Assembly: GCF_016653615.1 (NCBI RefSeq)
Contig: NZ_CP067393.1
Location: 2,929,673-2,993,672 of the forward strand
From: Entomomonas asaccharolytica
GTDB taxonomy: Bacteria; Pseudomonadota; Gammaproteobacteria; Pseudomonadales; Pseudomonadaceae
Length of the DNA: 64,000 bases
Reading direction: 5' to 3'
The notes under the pieces were generated by a model. That model worked only from the letters and a program-made list of their open reading frames with translations. It ran no database searches and was not told the origin of the DNA. Position numbers and translations under genes: made by a program. Position 1 is the first letter of the stretch. Each line of letters opens with the position of its first letter. Shown piece by piece: positions 57,987 through 64,000 of the stretch.

Positions 57987-58925
57987 ATGGTTATTAAAAC
58001 TTACAACACCTACTGCAAAGCCACTCCCTCTTGGAATTTACAAAAAATAGTCAGTGAGTTACGAGAAGTACGCAATGAATGGCGCACAAATCATGGTAGG
58101 ACACGTAACGCAGGAAGAGAACTTCCTTCGCGTACCATCATGAGTGAGATTATTGACACTATCACGCGTGCTCTATTCCCTATGCGTTTAGGCCCATCTG
58201 ATTTAAGAGAGGAAAGTGAAGACTTTTATGTAGGCCATTCTTTGGACGCTGCTTTGAGCGCTCTACAAAATCAAGCCTATCTTGAGCTTTGCTACAATGC
58301 AAAATATCAAGGCACAGCTATTGATGATGTCCATGCTCAAGCCACCTCTATTGTTCAAGAATTTGCTTTTGCACTACCCAATATTCGTAAGTTATTAGAT
58401 ACAGATGTTATTGCGGCCTATAATGGTGATCCAGCCGCTCGTAGTGTTGATGAAGTATTATTGTGCTACCCAGGCGTATTAGCTATTATTTATCACCGCC
58501 TTGCGCATTATCTCTATACCGTTGGTTTAACCTTATTAGCGAGAATTACCGCAGAATTAGCACACTCTGCCACTGGAATAGATATCCATCCTGGCGCGAC
58601 TATTGGTGAAAGCTTCTTTATTGACCATGGTACAGGAGTGGTAATTGGAGAAACCTGTGTTATTGGTAATCATGTACGTATTTATCAAGCTGTTACCTTA
58701 GGCGCTAAACGCTTTACAGCTGATGAATCGGGGCACTTACAAAAAGGCTATCCCCGTCACCCTATTGTAGAAGATGATGTGGTTATTTATGCAGGCGCCA
58801 CTATTTTAGGTAGAGTTACTATTGGTAAAGGTTCTACAGTAGGTGGTAATGTTTGGTTAACTAAGAGTATTCCTGCTAATAGCAGTATTACTCAGGCCAG
58901 TACATTAAATGAAACCTGTTGTTAA
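57987..58925 (+). CDS. cysE: Serine O-acetyltransferase (EpsC/SrpH type)
   Basis: A 312-residue acetyltransferase that makes O-acetylserine for cysteine synthesis. A helical N-terminal part (1-175) includes the dimer region VLLCYPGVLAIIYHRLAHYLY near 151-171 (core YPGVLAIIYHRLAH). The left-handed beta-helix follows (about 190-300) with hexapeptides and the catalytic ATGIDIHPGATIGESFFIDHGTG near 189-211 (core IDIHPGATIG, FIDHGTGVVIGE). It belongs to the longer EpsC/SrpH branch rather than the enteric CysE (273). GGAG precedes the ATG. It ends at a hairpin shared with the SRP RNA gene. Confidence 0.92.
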   Translation: MVIKTYNTYCKATPSWNLQKIVSELREVRNEWRTNHGRTRNAGRELPSRTIMSEIIDTITRALFPMRLGPSDLREESEDFYVGHSLDAALSALQNQAYLELCYNAKYQGTAIDDVHAQATSIVQEFAFALPNIRKLLDTDVIAAYNGDPAARSVDEVLLCYPGVLAIIYHRLAHYLYTVGLTLLARITAELAHSATGIDIHPGATIGESFFIDHGTGVVIGETCVIGNHVRIYQAVTLGAKRFTADESGHLQKGYPRHPIVEDDVVIYAGATILGRVTIGKGSTVGGNVWLTKSIPANSSITQASTLNETCC

Positions 58926-58936
58926 TAGTTAGGCAT

Positions 58937-58965
58937 AAAAAAAGCGCTCATTTGAGCGCTTTTTT
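58937..58965. terminator. Bidirectional terminator between cysE and ffs
   Basis: AAAAAAGCGCTCA (58938-58950) is the inverse of 58953-58965; the outer part forms a stem with a 4-base loop and T/A runs on both sides. It ends cysE on plus and the SRP RNA on minus. Confidence 0.88.
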
Positions 58966-58971
58966 AATTTA

Positions 58972-59084
58972 GGTGGCTCCCCTATCAGCCACACCCCGGC
59001 ACATGAGTTCACTACTATGGCTGCTTCCTTCCGGATCTGACCAGGTTGATAGTTAATCATTGCGAGGGGACCGATAGGGTCGCC
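58972..59084 (-). ncRNA. ffs: 4.5S signal recognition particle RNA
   Basis: On the minus strand the central hairpin carries the universal Ffh-binding sequence: GGTCAGATCCGGAAGG, then AAGCAGCC. The ends (GGCGACCCTATCGG and CCGATAG-like CTGATAGGGGAGCC) pair to form the long rod. The size of about 113 bases matches E. coli 4.5S RNA. It works with Ffh and FtsY (48401-49702). The exact 5' and 3' ends are estimated. Confidence 0.95.
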
Positions 59085-59224
59085 ATTAATCGATAATAAG
59101 AAACTGTGTGGTGCATTCTACTGATTTATTGAGAAGTTACAAGTCAAATTTACAGTTTTTTATAATTAATATGACATGATTGACATAAATTTACAGACCA
59201 TCCGATGATGGTCTGTCATACTAG

Positions 59225-60571
59225 TTAAAGGATATAACGAGATAAATCTTCATCCTTAGCTAATTCACCTAAATGCTCATTCACATAAGCTGCATCAAGT
59301 ATTATTGGTTTGTCATCTTTAGTAGCTAAATCGGTTGCACTAAAAGACACTTCTTCCAATAGTCTTTCTAACAAAGTGTGTAATCGACGAGCGCCTATAT
59401 TTTCCGTCTTCTCATTCACTTGCCAAGCAATTTCAGCGATACGCTTGATGCCATCTTCTTTAAACTCAATATTTAAACCCTCTGTTTTTAAGAGTTCAAT
59501 ATATTGTTTTGTTAATGAGGCATGTGGCTCCGTTAAAATACGCTCAAAATCATTAGGGGTTAATGCTTTTAACTCTACCCGTATAGGTAAACGACCTTGT
59601 AATTCAGGCACCAAATCACTAGGTTTAGCTAAATGGAAAGCACCAGAGGCAATAAACAGAATATGGTCTGTTTTTAACATACCTAATTTGGTATTAACGG
59701 TACAACCCTCAATTAACGGTAGTAAGTCACGCTGCACACCTTCACGAGAGACATCAGCACCGCCAACATTACCACGTTTTGCTACTTTATCAATTTCATC
59801 AATAAAAACAATGCCATTTTGCTCTACAGCTTCTAACGCTTTAGCTTTTAACTCTTCTTCATTAATCATGCTCGCTGCTTCTTCATCACGCAGAATTTTA
59901 CGAGCATCTTTAATTTTCAATTTCTGTGTTTGGCGCTTACCTTTATTCATACCAGAAAACAAGTTTTGTAACTGGCTGGTCATTTCCTCCATACCAGGTG
60001 GTGACATAATTTCAACACCAACGGGTACAGTAGCCACCTCTATCTCAATTTCCTTATCATCTAACTGACCCTCACGTAAGCGTTTACGGAATAGTTGACG
60101 GGTATTAGAATCACTTGCAGCCGTAGCCTCTTGTTCAAAACCACTATTTGCAGAACGAGCAGGTGTTAATAAAGCATCTAAAATACGCTCTTCTGCTGCA
60201 TCTTCTGCCCTATGGTTAACGCGTTGTATTTCCTGCTCACGCAGCATTTTTATAGCCGCATCAGCTAGATCGCGAATAATTGACTCAACATCTCGCCCAA
60301 CATATCCCACTTCCGTAAACTTAGTAGCCTCTACTTTTACAAAAGGTGCATTAGCTAAACGTGCTAAACGGCGAGCAATCTCGGTTTTACCTACCCCAGT
60401 AGGACCAATCATTAAAATATTCTTAGGGGTTACCTCTGCTCTTAACTCAGCTGGTAACTGCATACGACGCCAACGATTACGTAATGCGATGGCTACAGCT
60501 CGCTTAGCTTCATCTTGACCGATAATAAAACGATCTAGTTCATGAACGATTTCACGGGGTGTCATGGACAT
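59225..60571 (-). CDS. hslU: ATP-dependent protease ATPase subunit HslU
   Basis: A 448-residue AAA+ unfoldase that feeds proteins to HslV. Walker [15 protein letters not shown] is near 54-67 and Walker [15 protein letters not shown] near 253-266. An inserted I domain lies between (about 110-245). The pore motif GYVGRD is near 91-96, and the C-terminus DLSRYIL is the tail that inserts into HslV. It starts [16 protein letters not shown], as in Pseudomonas. It is 45 bases after hslV on the same strand, under the same heat-shock promoter. Confidence 0.97.
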   Translation of the reverse strand: MSMTPREIVHELDRFIIGQDEAKRAVAIALRNRWRRMQLPAELRAEVTPKNILMIGPTGVGKTEIARRLARLANAPFVKVEATKFTEVGYVGRDVESIIRDLADAAIKMLREQEIQRVNHRAEDAAEERILDALLTPARSANSGFEQEATAASDSNTRQLFRKRLREGQLDDKEIEIEVATVPVGVEIMSPPGMEEMTSQLQNLFSGMNKGKRQTQKLKIKDARKILRDEEAASMINEEELKAKALEAVEQNGIVFIDEIDKVAKRGNVGGADVSREGVQRDLLPLIEGCTVNTKLGMLKTDHILFIASGAFHLAKPSDLVPELQGRLPIRVELKALTPNDFERILTEPHASLTKQYIELLKTEGLNIEFKEDGIKRIAEIAWQVNEKTENIGARRLHTLLERLLEEVSFSATDLATKDDKPIILDAAYVNEHLGELAKDEDLSRYIL

Positions 60572-60616
60572 TTTCTAACTCCATATCCTTATTAATAGTT
60601 TTACTATTAATTTGTT

Positions 60617-61144
60617 TTAATTACAGTCAAGTTCTTCAATAGCTAAATTTTGATTTGTATAAATACAAATACTGCCTGCAATATTTAATGCAGTTTCAGC
60701 GATTTCTCTTGCTGACATATCAGTGTGCATCAGTAATGCTTTAGCCGCTGCTTGTGCATAAGGGCCACCTGAGCCCATAGCAATTAACCCATCTTCAGGG
60801 TCTAACACATCACCATTGCCCGTTAATATAAGAGAAGCATCTTTATTAGCCACGGCCAACATAGCTTCTAATCGACTTAAGGAACGATCTGTACGCCAAT
60901 CTTTAGTTAACTCCACGGCAGCTCGCACTAAGTGCCCTTGATGTTTTTCAAGCTGTGCTTCAAAACGTTCAAATAAGGTAAAAGCATCTGCAGTAGCACC
61001 TGCAAAACCTGCAATCACTTGTCCATGATATAAACGGCGTACTTTCTTTGCGTTACCTTTCATTATGGTATTGCCTAAAGAAACCTGACCATCGCCGCCC
61101 ATAACCACTTTGCCATTACGGCGAATAGAAACGATAGTGGTCAA
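60617..61144 (-). CDS. hslV: ATP-dependent protease peptidase subunit HslV
   Basis: A 175-residue proteasome-like threonine peptidase. The start is fixed by the catalytic residue: TTG 61144 gives Met-Thr-Thr-Ile-Val-Ser, and removal of Met exposes Thr as nucleophile. The open frame reaches 61159, but that would bury the Thr. GGAGG lies 8 bases before the [25 protein letters not shown] near 17-38 (core [10 protein letters not shown]) and [14 protein letters not shown] near 45-58 are family blocks. It is first in the hslVU operon, 43 bases after a sigma-32 promoter. Confidence 0.96.
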   Translation of the reverse strand: MTTIVSIRRNGKVVMGGDGQVSLGNTIMKGNAKKVRRLYHGQVIAGFAGATADAFTLFERFEAQLEKHQGHLVRAAVELTKDWRTDRSLSRLEAMLAVANKDASLILTGNGDVLDPEDGLIAMGSGGPYAQAAAKALLMHTDMSAREIAETALNIAGSICIYTNQNLAIEELDCN

Positions 61145-61186
61145 AGGAAAACCCTCCAATCTGATGAATAAATCATTATTTCATCT

Positions 61187-61215
61187 ATATGGGGATAAAT
61201 TAGTAAGGCTTCAAG
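61187..61215 (-). promoter_or_regulatory. Sigma-32 heat-shock promoter of hslVU
   Basis: On the minus strand CTTGAA (61210-61215) is followed after 15 bases by CCCCATAT (61187-61194), an almost perfect match to the RpoH consensus, and lies 43 bases upstream of the hslV start codon. RpoH is encoded at 51513-52370. Confidence 0.9.
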
Positions 61216-61301
61216 TTTAGTCTGCAACAATAAGTTATTTTAATTATTAGATGATCACTATAGGCTTATTACGTAATAATAAAATTTTAGAGTAAATAAA
61301 A

Positions 61302-61329
61302 AGGCATACCTAACATATTAGGTATGCCT
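61302..61329 (-). terminator. Second terminator downstream of tRNA-Met
   Basis: A perfect 12-bp stem (61302-61313 with 61318-61329), 4-base loop, followed on the minus strand by TTTTTATTT. It lies between the tRNA-Met and the hslVU promoter and backs up the first terminator. Confidence 0.85.
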
Positions 61330-61355
61330 GACAAAGAAAAGCATAACAGAGTAAA

Positions 61356-61390
61356 AAATAAAAAAAACCTTCTTAAAAGAAGAAGGTTTT
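61356..61390 (-). terminator. First terminator downstream of tRNA-Met
   Basis: A 9-bp stem (61366-61374 with 61380-61388), 5-base loop, followed on the minus strand by eight T. It starts 6 bases after the tRNA 3' end. Confidence 0.88.
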
Positions 61391-61395
61391 AAATA

Positions 61396-61472
61396 TGGTA
61401 GCAACGAGTGGACTTGAACCACCGACCCCAGCATTATGAATGCCGTGCTCTAACCAACTGAGCTACGTTGCC
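61396..61472 (-). tRNA. tRNA-Met (anticodon CAT, elongator)
   Basis: A 77-base cloverleaf with anticodon CAT at 61436-61438 and encoded CCA. The first acceptor pair is G-U, the other six are Watson-Crick, and the body (GTAGCTCAGTTGGTTAGAGC) matches elongator tRNA-Met. The initiator form is excluded, because it lacks the C1-A72 mismatch and the GGG/CCC anticodon stem. Confidence 0.93.
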
Positions 61473-61583
61473 ATGAAAGAGGGCGTTATTATTCTCATCT
61501 GGAAGGATTATGTCAAGTACCTAATTAATAAAATTTCAGTAAACTGACAATATTAATGATTAATCTTTCTTTTTAATTTTACT

Positions 61584-61610
61584 ATAAAAAAACCTCCTAA
61601 AAAGGAGGCT
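61584..61610 (-). terminator. Terminator after the cold-shock gene
   Basis: A 7-bp stem (61592-61598 with 61603-61609, one G-U pair), 4-base loop, followed on the minus strand by seven T. Confidence 0.85.
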
Positions 61611-61640
61611 TTAAATACTATGCAAATGTAGGTAATGCAA

Positions 61641-61853
61641 TTAGCTAATAAGTTGAACTTGGTCAGCTTGCATTCCTTTTTGACCCTCAGTAGCAATAAA
61701 GCTAACTTTCTGCCCTTCTTTTAACGATTTAAAACCTGTGCCTTCAATAGCACGGTAATGAACGAATAAATCTGGACCAGTGTCTTGAGAAATAAAGCCA
61801 AAGCCTTTTTCATTATTAAACCACTTGACAGTACCGTTTTGACGGTTAGACAT
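61641..61853 (-). CDS. Cold-shock-domain protein (CspA family)
   Basis: A 70-residue single OB-fold protein that binds single-stranded RNA and DNA and melts mRNA structure. RNP1 is KGFGFI near 16-21 and RNP2 LFVHYRAI near 29-36, where most family members read [19 protein letters not shown] near 7-20 is typical. The subtype (CspA, CspC, CspD, CapB) cannot be fixed. A minus-strand 5' untranslated region, as cold-shock mRNAs often have, probably lies in the 287 bases upstream, but no defined motif was found. Confidence 0.95.
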   Translation of the reverse strand: MSNRQNGTVKWFNNEKGFGFISQDTGPDLFVHYRAIEGTGFKSLKEGQKVSFIATEGQKGMQADQVQLIS

Positions 61854-62140
61854 GCCTAAACTCCTTGAAACTATACAAACTTACGCCACATTAACAATTA
61901 ATGCGCACTTCTATAACTGAGTGCAAGGAGTTATAAAAGTCATTCAAACGGATGGTAAGAACTGCCACTAGGCGACCTCCAAGCTCCATACAAACTCAGT
62001 ATTATTACTCTACCCTAACTCAATAAAAAAAGCTAAAGATAATATTATTTTAATATTATCTATTAGTCTAATAAACTATGATAAGTAACCTAACTATATA
62101 ATAGTTAAAAATTAATTGAGAAAATAAAAGGAAACAATTT

Positions 62141-62563
62141 ATGACACGACTATTACTTTTACTCATGATTACTATGAGTAGTTGTTCCTCTATACAAAAA
62201 AATCAAGTCTCACTGACTTCATTAAAACTGCAAACTAGCTATCAAGTGGAATGGATTGGTGAACGACCACTCATGGATTACAGTTATCTTAATATTATTC
62301 TCGATCAAGATAATAAAGCTTATGGTTTAGCAGGTTGCAATTATTGGTCTACCAACTACCAGTTACATGGCAACAAACTAACCTTTGATAGCCCGATTAA
62401 TGTCACTAAAAAAGTGTGCACACCTGCATTAATGGAGCAAGAGCAACGTTTTCTTGATACTTTAAAAACTATCAAATCGTGGAATTTTTCAGATATCCAA
62501 CAACTACAACTGTGGCCTGAAAATGGACAACCCATAAAATTATGGGCAGAAGAAAAGAAATAA
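62141..62563 (+). CDS. META-domain (HslJ-like) lipoprotein
   Basis: A 140-residue exported protein. The signal peptide ends in MSSC (Cys about 15), a likely lipobox although Ser-Ser is less usual than Ala-Gly. The mature part is one META/HslJ domain: YGLAGCNYWSTNYQLHGNKLTFDSPI near 61-86 (core GCNYWSTNYQL), KVCTPALMEQEQRFLDTL near 91-108. E. coli HslJ is heat-induced and linked to novobiocin resistance. The promoter is not evident. It converges on the ferredoxin gene across a 24-base palindrome. Confidence 0.85.
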   Translation: MTRLLLLLMITMSSCSSIQKNQVSLTSLKLQTSYQVEWIGERPLMDYSYLNIILDQDNKAYGLAGCNYWSTNYQLHGNKLTFDSPINVTKKVCTPALMEQEQRFLDTLKTIKSWNFSDIQQLQLWPENGQPIKLWAEEKK

Positions 62564-62566
62564 CAG

Positions 62567-62872
<306 letters not shown>

Positions 62873-62915
62873 TTAGTTGATAACTTACTTCAAGACTAAT
62901 TTATTTTAACATAAA

Positions 62916-63455
<540 letters not shown>

Positions 63456-63487
63456 TTAAGCCAAGTATTTTCATCTAAGCATTAAGA

Positions 63488-64000
63488 CTAACCAAAGCGA
63501 AATGCCGAAAAAGATAACTCCCTTACCTTACCAGAATAAATGCAATGGCCTTTATCACTGTCACCTGCTCCAGCAACCACCATTAACGGTAACAAATGCT
63601 CTTCTCTTGGGTGAGCTATACGCGCATAAGGAGCCTCTTGCCAACGACATAACAGCCTATTGCGCTGCTCTATATCATCTTCCTCAAGGGTAGTTATTAA
63701 CCACTCATTAAACGCTTGCGAGGCAGTAGCAGCTAATTCTCCACCCCAAACAGTTAGATTATGGTAACTCATACCACTACCTACAATTAATACGTCTTCT
63801 TTACGTAAAGGCGCTAACGCCTTACCTAAATTAATATGAGTCTGTGGATCTAAACCTTTTTTTAATGATAATTGCACCATAGGAATATCTGCATCAGGGT
63901 AAATCACTTTAAAAGGAATAAATACACCATGATCCAATCCCCGCTGATTATCAGTGTTTATACAAATACCTGCACTTGATAATAACCGCATAATATCGGT
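63488..64000 (-). CDS. Class III extradiol dioxygenase, 4,5-DOPA-dioxygenase/YgiD-like (partial)
   Basis: The C-terminal 170 residues of a LigB-type metal-dependent ring-cleavage dioxygenase; the N-terminus lies beyond the right edge, and the frame is open through base 64000. Visible motifs: RGLDHGVFIPFKVIYPDADIP near the left end (core GLDHGVFIPF), VGSGMSYHNL, and AHPREEHLLPLMVVAGA. The metal-binding His of HGxF/W and the HPREEHL block are present. The E. coli homologue YgiD opens L-DOPA between C4 and C5. The substrate here is inferred. It is 87 bases upstream of coaD, but they may be separate units. Confidence 0.88.
   Translation of the reverse strand, partial: TDIMRLLSSAGICINTDNQRGLDHGVFIPFKVIYPDADIPMVQLSLKKGLDPQTHINLGKALAPLRKEDVLIVGSGMSYHNLTVWGGELAATASQAFNEWLITTLEEDDIEQRNRLLCRWQEAPYARIAHPREEHLLPLMVVAGAGDSDKGHCIYSGKVRELSFSAFRFG

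Noticed and set aside
59310-60068. 252-codon open frame antisense to hslU
   Set aside because: hslU is a complete, conserved gene here; the antisense product is Ser/Asn-rich with no recognisable domain.

Overview
The window looks like a stretch of chromosome from a low-GC gammaproteobacterium of the Pseudomonadales. The gene pairs and blocks are those of Pseudomonas: adk-tsaB, rho-ubiD, birA-coaX-SPOR, orn/rsgA then nnrD-tsaE-amiB-mutL-miaA-hfq-hflX, yrfG/nudE-cysQ, ompR-envZ, the TPR lipoprotein-lolB-ispE, rsmD-M16-M16/ftsY-ftsE-ftsX-rpoH, and coaD-ferredoxin. The bases, however, are strongly AT-rich. An insect-associated lineage such as Entomomonas would fit, but that is inference from gene order and composition and not a database match. 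Almost everything is housekeeping.

Layout. 0-3.8 kb: end of purE, a CYTH phosphatase-like gene, ihfB-lapA, argB, sodB. 3.8-8.5 kb, minus strand: msbA, ubiD, rho. 9-14.5 kb: a DEAD-box helicase, a MITE-like element, grxD, a LysE/ArgO exporter, hslR-birA-coaX-SPOR. 14.5-19.9 kb, minus: a LEA-type lipoprotein, a decayed nucleotidyltransferase remnant on plus, tsaB, adk, an OmpW porin, cnoX, rsgA. 20.0-22.4 kb: four tightly overlapping genes that look like an orphan phage tail-fibre module, set between rsgA and orn. 22.5-30.3 kb: the orn-to-hflX block. 30.4-38.8 kb: folD, a SUKH-like protein, an OmpA/DUF4398 lipoprotein pair, yrfG/nudE-cysQ, envZ-ompR, prfA. 39.1-44.8 kb: TPR lipoprotein, lolB, ispE, a Fur-controlled bfd-bfr pair and a secreted HAD phosphatase. 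44.9-53.1 kb: rsmD, two M16 peptidases, ftsY-ftsE-ftsX, rpoH and a LysE-family exporter. 53.2-59.1 kb: two identical tRNA-Arg genes, mgtE, hpaA-hpaB, a serine acetyltransferase and the SRP RNA. 59.2-64 kb: hslVU with a heat-shock promoter, tRNA-Met, a cold-shock gene, a META lipoprotein, ferredoxin, coaD and the start of a DOPA-dioxygenase-like gene.

How the genes fit together. Envelope biogenesis is well represented (msbA, lapA, lolB, ftsEX, amiB, OmpA, OmpW, EnvZ/OmpR). So are RNA and protein quality control (Hfq, Rho, RpoH, HslUV, CnoX, Hsp15), tRNA modification (TsaB, TsaE, MiaA) and iron handling (Bfd, Bfr, GrxD, SodB).

The most unusual items are: the stand-alone tail-fibre cassette; a bacterioferritin that keeps the haem-ligand Met but has lost three ferroxidase ligands; a 106-bp inverted-repeat element next to grxD; a nucleotidyltransferase pseudogene; a perfect 12-copy hexanucleotide repeat in ftsY; and several hairpins tied to gene starts or ends (mgtE leader, two-tier terminator after the OmpA gene). 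Several Pseudomonas neighbours are absent where expected (trxA, rpsA, hflKC, hemA, prmC, hpaC), so the chromosome appears heavily rearranged.
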